NCBI GenBank assembly: GCA_002347645.1
Contig: DDYF01000059.1
Coordinates: 1 to 50,945 of the forward strand
Source of the DNA: Thermoleophilia bacterium UBA2241
GTDB taxonomy: Bacteria > Actinomycetota > Thermoleophilia > UBA2241
DNA length: 50,945 bases
Direction of reading: 5' to 3'
Part shown: piece by piece, positions 26,054-33,757 of the stretch
Layout of the letters: each line of letters begins with the position of its first letter
Numbering within the stretch: the stretch's first letter is position 1
Notes under the pieces: model-generated
Seen by the model: the letters and a program-made list of their open reading frames with translations, nothing else
The model's database searches: none
Told to the model about the DNA's origin: nothing
Position numbers and translations under genes: made by a program

Positions 26054-26074
26054 TGCTCGCACCGCATCAGCGCG

Positions 26075-27415
26075 CTACGCCTTTCTGGCCTTGTTCGCTG
26101 CGATGAGGATGGGATCCCACACCGGGGCGTAAGGCGGCGCGTACGCCAGGTCGAGATGGTAGATGTCCTCGGCGGTCATGGCCGCGTGCAGCGCCGTCGC
26201 GAGGACGTCTATTCTGTGGGCGACTCCCTCCCTGCCGACCATCTGCGCGCCCAGCAGTCTGCGCGTGCCCGCTTCGGTGACGAGGTGCACGGTGATCGGA
26301 GAACCACCAGGGTAGTGACTGGACCGGGAGCCCTGCTGGATCGTGCTGGAACGGGCCTCCAGTCCGATGTCGGTCGCCTCCTTGAGACTGAGTCCGGTCC
26401 GTGCTACCTGGAGGTCGAAGATCTTCGAGACGGCGGTCCCGACGATGCCGGGGAACTCCGTTCGCAGGCCGCCGATGTTCTGACCGGCCACCCTGCCCGT
26501 CTTGTTGGCCGTCGTGCCGAGCGGGATGTACGCAGGCCTGCCGCTCACGATGTGATAGGCCTCTGCGCAGTCACCGCCGGCGTAGACACGATCCAGGTTC
26601 GTCTTCTGACGCCTGTCGACCGCGATCGCTCCCGTCGCGCCGAGGTCCACGCCCAGGTGTCGAGCGAGTGTCGTGTTGGGCACGCCGCCCTTCGCGACGA
26701 GGACCGACTCTGCCTTCACGTCGCCCTCGCTCGTCACCACCTTCTCCACTCGTCCGCGTCCCTCAAGGGCGAGGACGTCCACACCAGTGCGCACGTCGAC
26801 GCCTTTCGCTCGCACCTCGTCTTCGACCAGACGGGACACCTCCGGGTCGAAGTTCAGAAGCATCTGGTCGGTCTTTTTCAAGATGACGACGCGCTTCCCC
26901 ATGGCCACGAACGCCTCTGCCATCTCGAGCCCGATGTAACCCCCACCGCAGATGGCGACGTCGTCCGCTGCACGCGCACTGTCACGCACGGCGATGGCGT
27001 CTTCGACCGTTCGCAGCGCGTGGACACCCGCGAGCTCCTCCCCGGGGACGTCGAGCCGCCTGCCGACGGAACCCGTCGCGAGCATGAGGTAGTCGAAGTG
27101 CTCGTTGAAACGGCGGCCGTCGGCGAGGTCGAGGACCGTGACCTGCCCGCTCTCGTAGTCGGCGTCGAGCACCTCGTGCATGCGGTGCGTCGGGATCTCC
27201 CGCTTCCGCGCGAACTCCTCTGGTGTGATCTCGACGAGGTCGTCCGGCTCGGGGACGAGGCCCGCCACGAAGTAGGGCTCGGAGCACGCGCCGTACGAGA
27301 TGTATCCGGATCTCTCGAAGACGACGGCGTGCAGTTCCTTCTTCTTGAGCCGCTTGGCCGCACTAGCGGCCGAAAGGCCTGCGGCGACGCCGCCGACCAC
27401 GACCAGAGTCTCCAT
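26075..27415 (-). CDS. CoA-disulfide reductase / NADH oxidase-like flavoprotein
   Basis: 446-residue pyridine-nucleotide-disulfide oxidoreductase. FAD motif VVVGGVAAGLSAASAAKR at the N-terminus, single active-site C44 in SYGACSEPYF (the CoADR/Nox pattern, not a CxxxxC disulfide), NAD motif CGGGYIGLEMAE, second FAD motif VYAGGDCAEA and the C-terminal dimerisation domain with VHRID-like AHRIDVLATALHAAMTAEDIYHLDLAYAPPY. Members reduce CoA disulfide, polysulfide or oxygen with NADH/NADPH. Here GMPY, usual after the Cys, reads SEPY. The substrate is unproven. Two overlapping -10-like hexamers lie in the 217-base gap upstream, which holds no gene. Confidence 0.88.
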   Translation of the reverse strand: METLVVVGGVAAGLSAASAAKRLKKKELHAVVFERSGYISYGACSEPYFVAGLVPEPDDLVEITPEEFARKREIPTHRMHEVLDADYESGQVTVLDLADGRRFNEHFDYLMLATGSVGRRLDVPGEELAGVHALRTVEDAIAVRDSARAADDVAICGGGYIGLEMAEAFVAMGKRVVILKKTDQMLLNFDPEVSRLVEDEVRAKGVDVRTGVDVLALEGRGRVEKVVTSEGDVKAESVLVAKGGVPNTTLARHLGVDLGATGAIAVDRRQKTNLDRVYAGGDCAEAYHIVSGRPAYIPLGTTANKTGRVAGQNIGGLRTEFPGIVGTAVSKIFDLQVARTGLSLKEATDIGLEARSSTIQQGSRSSHYPGGSPITVHLVTEAGTRRLLGAQMVGREGVAHRIDVLATALHAAMTAEDIYHLDLAYAPPYAPVWDPILIAANKARKA

Positions 27416-27632
27416 GAGCGGACCTCCTCGGGCGTCCTGTCTGCTATGCTGATGGATCGCGCGTCCTATGCTAGTCGCAGGGCGGTCTCCGGTGTAGGTA
27501 CGAGTGATATTATGAGCTTATGCTCGCAATGACGACCCCGCCCTGCGAGGGTGGCTTGACGATGATGACGGTGCGCCCAGCGGAGCACGGAGCAGAGCAC
27601 CTGCGATCGGTGACGCGCACGACCCTTTCGCC

Positions 27633-28388
27633 ATGTCGCTGATCGACGCTCTGCACGACGGGTTTCGCAGCCGGGCCGCGCAGACGAAGGTGGCCACGGT
27701 GACCATCGGTCTGGGCTACACGGCGGTGGAGACGGCGGAAGGCGACGTAGGGCTGAGCTACACGATGGCCGAGCGTTCCGTCCGCTGCACGCGCGTGCCC
27801 GTCTACCGCGACTACGGTGGGCAGTGCGCGAGCGAGCTCCTCGACCTGCTGCACAGCGACCACAGCCTGGAGCGCTCCATCGGCGTGGCTGCCGTCAACG
27901 CCTTCAGCCGGCGCGAAGCGCTCTCGCTGCCGGCGGACGAGGACAAGCGCGGCTTCGCGCGCTCGTTCAACATCGGCAGCGGCACGCGGGTCGCCATGGT
28001 CGGCTTCTTCGGCCCCGTGGTCGCCCAGCTCGAGACTCTCGGCGCGGACCTGCGGGTCCTGGACCGCGATCGCGCGATGGGCGACGAGGCGCAGTTCCTC
28101 GCGATGCTCGAATCGTGGCCTGAACTCGTGATCCTCACTGCGACGACCATCCTCAGCGCCTCGTTCGAGCGGTTCCTGAGTGCCGTCGGCGGGGCAGCGA
28201 AGGTCTACGTTCTCGGGCCGACCACGCCGATGGTGCCCTCGGCCTACGAGGGGTTCCTGGTCCACAGGCTGGGAGGCATGGTGCCGGTCGAGAGAGAGGG
28301 CGTCGTCGCGGCGGTCCGTCAGGGGGCTGGGACGCGCGAACTGTCACCACTCTGCCGTAAGGTCTGCTACACCTTTGACCGGGAGTAG
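27633..28388 (+). CDS. DUF364 putative heavy-metal-chelation protein (first copy)
   Basis: 251-residue cytosolic protein of the DUF364 type (annotated in databases as a putative heavy-metal chelation domain, mechanism unproven). Seen are VTIGLGYTAVET at the N-terminus, AAVNAFSRREAL, a nucleotide-fold-like GTRVAMVGFFGPVV, and VILTATTILSASFERFL followed by VYVLGPTTPM near the C-terminus, all in family order. It precedes modA by 48 bases, and a second DUF364-like gene follows modA. A 36-codon upstream frame beginning at ATG 27529 overlaps its start; coding status unknown. Confidence 0.78.
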   Translation: MSLIDALHDGFRSRAAQTKVATVTIGLGYTAVETAEGDVGLSYTMAERSVRCTRVPVYRDYGGQCASELLDLLHSDHSLERSIGVAAVNAFSRREALSLPADEDKRGFARSFNIGSGTRVAMVGFFGPVVAQLETLGADLRVLDRDRAMGDEAQFLAMLESWPELVILTATTILSASFERFLSAVGGAAKVYVLGPTTPMVPSAYEGFLVHRLGGMVPVEREGVVAAVRQGAGTRELSPLCRKVCYTFDRE

Positions 28389-28436
28389 GGGCGTGGGCCA
28401 CCTTGCCAGGGCCTGCCGGCGCCTGGAGAAGCGCAG

Positions 28437-29258
28437 ATGATGTGCAGACGGCGTCCAGGACCGGCGCGTGCCGTGGCGCTGGCCACGTTCCTGCTCCTGG
28501 CGCTGTGCTGTGCCGGTCCGTTCCTGGCTGGGTGCGGTGACTCTGTCTCAGGCCAGCAAGCCGCCGGCGCCGGCGAGGAGCGGCACGTCGAGATCGTCGT
28601 CTTCGCGTCTCCAACGTTGACCGAGTCCTTCTCAGTCTTGGCGCACGACTTCTCGGTCGCTCACCCTGATGTCATCGTCACGCTGAACTTCGTCAATGCG
28701 GCGACGGCGGCCAGCCAGTTGAAGGAAGGCGCTCCCGCCGACGTGTTCGCTTCGGCCGATCTGGCGCAGATGGAGGCCGTCGCCGATCTCACGACCGACC
28801 CGGTCGTCTTTGCCCACAACAGGCTCATGATCGTCGTGGAGTGCGGCAATCCTCTGAAGATCCGTGTCCTCGCCGATCTCGCGCGCCCTGATATCGCGGT
28901 GGCGCTGGGTGCCCCCGGCCGTCCCATAGGCGAGTACGCCAGACAGGTGCTGGCCAAGTTGGGAATCGCCGTGGAACCGAAGTCACTCGAGGAATCAGCG
29001 CGGGGTGTCCTCGTCAAGGTCGAACTCGGAGAGGTGGACGCAGGGATCGTCATGGCCACCGACGTCGCCGCGGCAGAGGGCAGGGTGGAGGGCGTCGCAC
29101 TACCAGACCGCGAGAACGCCCTCTGCACCTATCCCATCGCGGTCCTGAAGGAGACGCCACACCCGGACGCGGCGCACGCCTTCGTAGAGTATGTGTGTTC
29201 ACCGGACGGCCAGGCGACCCTGATGTCGTTCGGCTTCGTCTCGCCCGAGGAGCTCTGA
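28437..29258 (+). CDS. Molybdate/tungstate-type ABC substrate-binding lipoprotein (ModA-like)
   Basis: 273-residue extracytoplasmic binding protein. A signal sequence ends in the lipobox LAGC (C33), so it is lipid-anchored. The mature part has the ModA pattern: VVFASPTLTESFSVLAHDF, ASQLKEGAPADVFASADLAQ, FAHNRLMIVV, IAVALGAPGRPIGEYARQVL, VDAGIVMATDVAA and FVEYVCSPDGQATL. Such proteins capture molybdate or tungstate and deliver it to ModBC. No modB or modC is adjacent; two DUF364 proteins flank it instead. NarG in the same window needs Mo. Two adjacent ATG codons open the gene. Confidence 0.87.
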   Translation: MMCRRRPGPARAVALATFLLLALCCAGPFLAGCGDSVSGQQAAGAGEERHVEIVVFASPTLTESFSVLAHDFSVAHPDVIVTLNFVNAATAASQLKEGAPADVFASADLAQMEAVADLTTDPVVFAHNRLMIVVECGNPLKIRVLADLARPDIAVALGAPGRPIGEYARQVLAKLGIAVEPKSLEESARGVLVKVELGEVDAGIVMATDVAAAEGRVEGVALPDRENALCTYPIAVLKETPHPDAAHAFVEYVCSPDGQATLMSFGFVSPEEL

Positions 29259-29339
29259 TGACTTCTCAGTGCGCGTCGCGGCCGGTGGACGGTCAGATCT
29301 TCCGCGGCCTGCTCAGACCCAAGAGGGAGGATCGGCTCC

Positions 29340-30107
29340 ATGCCCCCGTTCGATGTAGCGAATGATGTGTATATCCAGCTGAAGGACGCGTTCTCGCGTC
29401 TCGTCGCCGAGCACGACCTTGCTCGCGACGAGATGGACGTGACGTGCTCCCGCTTGACGGCTCAGCAGGCGATCGGAGACCCGCAGCACACGGACTACCC
29501 GATCATCCGCGGGCGCGAGTACATGGTGGCGGCCAGCTTCAGAGGGGCGGTCGGGCAGGCCTTCACCGACACGTTCTTCGGCGACTTCCGGGGCACGGTG
29601 AGCGACGTCATCGGGCTCCCATTGAACGACAACCACGAGCGCGCGGTGTTCGTCGCGGGCTTGAACGCCGTCCTGTGCTCGGTCGGTCTGATAGAGGGGA
29701 CTGAACACTGCAGGGACGATGAGCCCGTCGAGTGCGCGAGGCGGCTTCCGGAGTACCTGAGCGCCAAGCATCCCGAGGCTCGCAACATCCTCGTCGCCGG
29801 GTTCCAGCCGAGGATGATCGAGGCGCTCAGCCGGCAGTACGACGTACGGGTGATCGACCTCGACCCAGACAACATCGGCGCGAGCAAGTTCGGGGTCCTC
29901 ATCGACGGACCCGACATGGCGCTCAGCCACCTGGCGTGGTGTGACCTCGCCCTGGTGACGGGGACGACGCTGGTGAACGGCACGATGAGTGACTACTGGA
30001 GCGAGAAGCCGGTCGTCTTCTACGGCGTGACGATCGCGGGTGCCGCGCACCTGCTGGGATTGGAGCGCTTCTGCTTCTGCGCTCCGTCGCTCGTGGACAG
30101 AGGGTAG
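29340..30107 (+). CDS. DUF364-like putative metal-chelation protein (second copy)
   Basis: 255-residue protein, divergent from the first DUF364 copy but with the same closing architecture: ILVAGFQPRMIEALSRQYDV and VIDLDPDNIG, then WCDLALVTGTTLVNGTMSDY and KPVVFYGVTIAGAAHLLGLER with the late cysteines CFCAP. The start ATG 29340 follows AAGAGGGAGG with normal spacing. It lies 81 bases after modA on the same strand, so the three genes probably form one unit. Paralogous copies around one binding protein suggest handling of a bound metal or cofactor rather than simple transport; that is inference. Confidence 0.72.
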   Translation: MPPFDVANDVYIQLKDAFSRLVAEHDLARDEMDVTCSRLTAQQAIGDPQHTDYPIIRGREYMVAASFRGAVGQAFTDTFFGDFRGTVSDVIGLPLNDNHERAVFVAGLNAVLCSVGLIEGTEHCRDDEPVECARRLPEYLSAKHPEARNILVAGFQPRMIEALSRQYDVRVIDLDPDNIGASKFGVLIDGPDMALSHLAWCDLALVTGTTLVNGTMSDYWSEKPVVFYGVTIAGAAHLLGLERFCFCAPSLVDRG

Positions 30108-30216
30108 CCGAGCGAGCAGGGTGCGAGCCCTCGGCGGCGATACTCCTGCCCCATTCCCGTCCAGGGTACGGGGGGCAGCACGGACAGTCTGCGTCCTTTC
30201 CCTCCAGGCGGAAACG

Positions 30217-31368
30217 CTACGTGCCGAGGTGATGCGCCGCGATGACGATGCGCTGGATCTCGCTCGTGCCCTCGAAGATCTCGCAGATCTTGGCGTCGCG
30301 CATCATGCGCTCCGCGGGACTCCGCCGTGTGTAGCCGCGGCCGCCCAGGATCTGCACCGTCTGGCTCGTCGTCCACATCGCCGTCTCCGAGGCGGCGAGC
30401 TTCGCCATCGCCGCCTGGGCGCCGAAGGGCCTGCCGGCGTCCTGCAGCCAGGCGGCGCGCAGCGTGAGCAGACGCGCCGCCTCGATACGGCTCAGCATGT
30501 CGGCCAGCTTGAACTTGGTCGCCTGGAAGTCGCTGAGCGGGCGTCCGAACTGCCGCCGCTCCACGGCCCAGTGGGTGGCGAGCTCGAGCGCCCCCTGCGC
30601 GAGTCCGACAGCCAGCGCCGCGATCCCGATACGGCCGCCGTCGAGGGTCTTCATGGCGATCGCGAAGCCCTGCCCCTCTTCGCCGAGCCGGCCGCTCGCC
30701 GGGACGCGGCAGTCACGGAGCACGACGTCGCAGTTGGCGGCGCCGCGCAGACCCATTTTGCGCTCCGGCGGGCCGAACGAGAGCCCGGGCGTGTCCCGCT
30801 CTATCAGGAAGGCGCTCAGGGCTCGGCTGCGAGCGGTCTCGTCGGCGGTGCGCGCGATCACGAGGTACAGGTCGGCGGCGTCGGGGCCCGCGTTGGTGGC
30901 GTAGATCTTGCGACCGTCGAGCACGTAGTCGTCGCCGTCGCGGCGGGCTGTCGTCGCGACCGCGAGGACGTCACTCCCCGCGCCCTCCTCGGTGAGGCAG
31001 AAGGCGCCCAGCGACCTGCCGCCGGCGAGATCGCGCAGCCAGCGCTCCCTCTGGCCGTGGTCGCCGAAGCGCCACAACGGGACCGCCACGAGGGCGGTGT
31101 GCGCGGAGAGCGTGTCGGCGTTCGAGGGGTCGACGCGGCCGATCTCCTCGACGGCGAGGGCGGCGGCGACGAAGCCCGCCCCGCCGCCGCCCCACTCCTC
31201 GGACAGCGGCAGGCCTGCAAGCCCGCGCCCGCCCGCCGCCTCGAAGAGCGCCTTGTCGAAGAGCGCCTCGTCGTCGCGGCGGGCGACTCCCGGTGCGAGG
31301 TGCGTCTCGGCGAACGCGCGCGCCGCCTGGGTCGCCCGCACCTGTTGTGGTGTAAGGTCGAGATCCAC
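30217..31368 (-). CDS. Acyl-CoA dehydrogenase
   Basis: FAD enzyme that introduces the alpha-beta double bond into acyl-CoA, passing electrons to ETF. The 383-residue chain has the usual order: LDLTPQQVRATQAARAFAE helix, CLTEEGAGSD (flavin-binding strand), DGRKIYATNA, MGLRGAANCDV, the arginine helix in the RRQFGRPLSDFQ segment, VQILGGRGYTRRSPAERMMRD and the C-terminal EIFEGTSEIQRIVIA with the catalytic Glu position filled. A short- or branched-chain substrate is likely but not decided. GTG start at 31368 with GGAGGTGAAGCCAC upstream. No ETF or thiolase gene is near. Confidence 0.92.
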   Translation of the reverse strand: MDLDLTPQQVRATQAARAFAETHLAPGVARRDDEALFDKALFEAAGGRGLAGLPLSEEWGGGGAGFVAAALAVEEIGRVDPSNADTLSAHTALVAVPLWRFGDHGQRERWLRDLAGGRSLGAFCLTEEGAGSDVLAVATTARRDGDDYVLDGRKIYATNAGPDAADLYLVIARTADETARSRALSAFLIERDTPGLSFGPPERKMGLRGAANCDVVLRDCRVPASGRLGEEGQGFAIAMKTLDGGRIGIAALAVGLAQGALELATHWAVERRQFGRPLSDFQATKFKLADMLSRIEAARLLTLRAAWLQDAGRPFGAQAAMAKLAASETAMWTTSQTVQILGGRGYTRRSPAERMMRDAKICEIFEGTSEIQRIVIAAHHLGT

Positions 31369-31500
31369 GTGGCTTCACCTCCGGCGGCACCGCGACGCGG
31401 CGCCTGCTGTGAGCGTATCGCGGCGATCGGGGCCGTGCTCCGGCGGGGGGCCGACGGCGGGGACCAGCGAAGGTGCCGGGATTGTCCAGTCTGAACAGGC

Positions 31501-31671
31501 TCAGGGCGACGTGGCGTTGATCTGGTCCGCCAGGCCGAGGATCTCGTCGTTCTCGGGGATGTCGCTCATGTCGTGCCCGTAGTGGACGAAGCGTGCGACG
31601 CCGGCCTTGTCAATGAGCACCTGGGCCGGCATGCGCCCCAGCTTGAAGAGCTTCACTTGCCGGCCGTACAG
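31501..31671 (-). pseudogene. C-terminal remnant of an AhpC/TSA-type peroxiredoxin
   Basis: One minus frame reads LFKLGRMPAQVLIDKAGVAR, then FVHYGHDMSDIPENDEIL and ends in a normal stop at 31501. This matches the last third of redoxin-domain peroxiredoxins (the PAQVLID and VHYG-MxDIP signatures). The N-terminal thioredoxin-fold part with the peroxidatic Cys is absent; upstream the frame becomes unrelated and reaches the Fpg-like gene region. Too short (about 56 residues) to be active. The rest of the 31369-31803 gap shows no gene. Confidence 0.65.
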
Positions 31672-31803
31672 CGCCGTACAGCCTGAGCACGCCGGCTCGC
31701 GGAGCTTCGGCGCGGCGGTGAGGTAGAGTCACTGCGTTGCGCGGCATCGGCGCGCACGCCGAGGAGCGGCTGACGCCCCACCGGCGCGGACGGGAGGTCC
31801 CAC

Positions 31804-32634
31804 GTGTTCGAGGTGCCCGAGCTCACGGTGATCGCGGGTCAGATGAACGGCGTCCTGCCGGGCCTGACGGTGGCCGGAGGCGGCCTCGGCAACAGCCCGC
31901 ACAAGTTCGTCTGGTACGACCGGACGCCGGAGGAGTTCGCCGGCCTTGTCGTCGGCCGTGAAGTGGGCCTGGCCCGGGTCGAGGGCAAGTGGCTCTTCCT
32001 GCCGCTCGAACCGGGCTATGTGCTGCTCATCGGCGAGTGGGGTGGACGCATCCGGTACCACCCCTCCGGGGAGGCGCTGCCCGCAAAGCGGCACCTCGAT
32101 CTCACGTTCACGACCGGCGCCGCCCTGTCGGCGACGACGCAGATGTGGGGCGGTGTGCACCTCTGCGAGGCCGGGCAAGAGCACGAGGTGAAGTACGTGA
32201 AGGATATGCGCCCCACGCCGCTGGACGAGGCGTTCGACCGGCGGTACTTCGGCGAGCTGGTCGTCGAGGCCCAGCAGGCGGGCAAGCGCAGCGTCAAGGG
32301 CCTGCTGACCCAGGACCAGCTCATCCCCGGCTTGGGCAACGCGATCGCTCAGGACATCATGTTCCGTGCGCGACTCCACCCGCGCCGCTCCCTCGCGGAC
32401 CTGAGGGAGGGGCAGCTGGACGGCCTCTTCGCGGCGATCACGGGGACGGTACGTGACGTGATCGCCGCCGGAGGCCGGAGCGACGAGCGCGACCTCTTCG
32501 GCCGGAGTGGCGGGTACGCCCGACTCATGGACGCGAAGGCGGCAGGGCGTCCTTGCCCCCGGTGCGGCACGCCCGTCGTGAAGATCAGCTATCTCGGCGG
32601 CGCCTGTTACCTCTGTCCCGACTGCCAGCAGTAG
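31804..32634 (+). CDS. Fpg/Nei-family DNA glycosylase-like protein lacking the catalytic proline
   Basis: 276-residue protein with the Fpg/Nei fold: N-terminal beta domain, a helix-two-turn-helix region with VKGLLTQDQLIPGLGNAIAQD (the conserved PGLGN loop), and a C-terminal four-Cys zinc finger (CPRCGTPV...CYLCPDCQQ, about 254-274). Canonical Fpg/Nei begins MPELPEVE, where Pro2 attacks the damaged base. Here the start reads MFEVPELTVI: Glu3 is kept but Pro2 is Phe. The GTG start is well supported by GGGAGG six bases upstream. The zinc-finger Arg is also replaced (GGAC rather than GGR). It may bind damage or act by another mechanism. Confidence 0.82.
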   Translation: MFEVPELTVIAGQMNGVLPGLTVAGGGLGNSPHKFVWYDRTPEEFAGLVVGREVGLARVEGKWLFLPLEPGYVLLIGEWGGRIRYHPSGEALPAKRHLDLTFTTGAALSATTQMWGGVHLCEAGQEHEVKYVKDMRPTPLDEAFDRRYFGELVVEAQQAGKRSVKGLLTQDQLIPGLGNAIAQDIMFRARLHPRRSLADLREGQLDGLFAAITGTVRDVIAAGGRSDERDLFGRSGGYARLMDAKAAGRPCPRCGTPVVKISYLGGACYLCPDCQQ

Positions 32635-32675
32635 TCGCGCGACACGCCGGCCACGGAGCTTACGAGGAGGAAGGC

Positions 32676-33539
32676 ATGCACGACGAGAGCCCGCCTGGAG
32701 TACGGGGAGCCACCGGATCAGTCCCGAACCTGCGCGACCTTGGAGGGTGGCCCGTGCGCGGCGGTGGCTGCGTTCGCCGCGGGCAGGTCTTCCGCTCGGC
32801 CTCTCTCGCCGACATCGACCAGGCGGGCTTGCGCGCGCTGACCGGCCTCGGCGTGAGGACGGTCTTCGACCTGCGGAGCGAGGACGAGCGCGCCGCGCAG
32901 CCCGACCGGGTGCCGCCCAGGGCCGATCTCGTCGCCGTCGACGTCTTCGGCGAAGGTGCGAAGACCGCCTTCGGCTTGCCGGCTGAGATGCAGGGTGCTC
33001 TGCCCGCCGACCTCTCCGGGCTTCTCAGCCATCCCCGAGAGGCCCTCGAGGCGCTGGGTGGCGGCAGGGCGGCGGGCATGCTCGTCCAGGTCTACCGCGC
33101 CATCGTCACCCTGCCGAGCGCGCGCGCCGCCTACGGCGCCATGTTCGCCGCTCTCGCCGACGAGGAGCGCCGTCCCGCGCTCTTCCACTGCGCGACCGGC
33201 AAGGACCGTGCCGGATGGTCGGCGGCCGCGCTCCTCATGCTGCTGGGAGTTTCCGATGCCGACGTGATGACCGACTACCTGCTCAGCAACGAGCAGCTCG
33301 TCCCGGCGGTGCAGCCGCTCGTCGACCGCTTCGCCGCCGCCGGCGGCGACCCCGACATGCTTCGCCAGGTTCTCGGCGCTCGACCCGAGTACCTGGAGGC
33401 GGCGCTCGAGGAGATGGCCTCGAGCTACGGAACGATCGAGCGCTACTTCGAGGAGGGTCTCGGCCTCGACCCCGAGCGTCTCTTCGCGTTGAGGACCGCG
33501 CTGACCGACAGGGACGGCGCCGGAACGAAAGCCCTGTAG
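32676..33539 (+). CDS. Tyrosine/lipid phosphatase, MptpB-like
   Basis: 287-residue phosphatase with the active-site loop HCATGKDRAG (catalytic Cys near 172), the HCxxGKDRxG form typical of MptpB/LipA-type atypical phosphatases that act on phosphotyrosine and phosphoinositides. N-terminal NLRDLGGWPVRGGGCVRRG and FRSASL, then VRTVFDLRSEDER are family hallmarks. No signal peptide. ATG 32676 is preceded by ACGAGGAGGAAGGC, an excellent ribosome site. It lies 41 bases downstream of the Fpg-like gene, probably co-transcribed. Natural substrate unknown. Confidence 0.9.
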   Translation: MHDESPPGVRGATGSVPNLRDLGGWPVRGGGCVRRGQVFRSASLADIDQAGLRALTGLGVRTVFDLRSEDERAAQPDRVPPRADLVAVDVFGEGAKTAFGLPAEMQGALPADLSGLLSHPREALEALGGGRAAGMLVQVYRAIVTLPSARAAYGAMFAALADEERRPALFHCATGKDRAGWSAAALLMLLGVSDADVMTDYLLSNEQLVPAVQPLVDRFAAAGGDPDMLRQVLGARPEYLEAALEEMASSYGTIERYFEEGLGLDPERLFALRTALTDRDGAGTKAL

Positions 33540-33542
33540 GCC

Positions 33543-33559
33543 GGCGGCGATCGGCCGCC
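33543..33559 (+). terminator. Short GC hairpin after phosphatase gene
   Basis: GGCGGC-gatcg-GCCGCC, three bases after the stop codon. The 6-bp stem has no T-run. The following gap to 33757 has no recognisable gene or RNA. Confidence 0.4.
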
Positions 33560-33757
33560 CTGTCGCGCTGACGACGCCCCCGAAGAACCGTGTGATAACG
33601 GGCTCCTCCTGTCGATCAGGGCGCCTCCGGGCGTTGCACTGCGGTGCCCCCGGGGTCGCAGGAGACTGCCGCGATCCGGTCGAACTACGGCCAAATGCAT
33701 CGTGGGCGCGGCAGCCGCTGCGACCTGCATGAACGAAGAGACAGAGGAGCGAACGCA

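Noticed and set aside
27529..27639. 36-codon frame overlapping the start of the first DUF364 gene
   Set aside because: No strong ribosome site and no recognisable feature; kept only as a note in the DUF364 entry.
33540..33757. Possible riboswitch upstream of the secreted propeller gene
   Set aside because: The region is GC-rich with local pairing, but I could not match it to the conserved core of c-di-GMP, c-di-AMP or cobalamin riboswitches.
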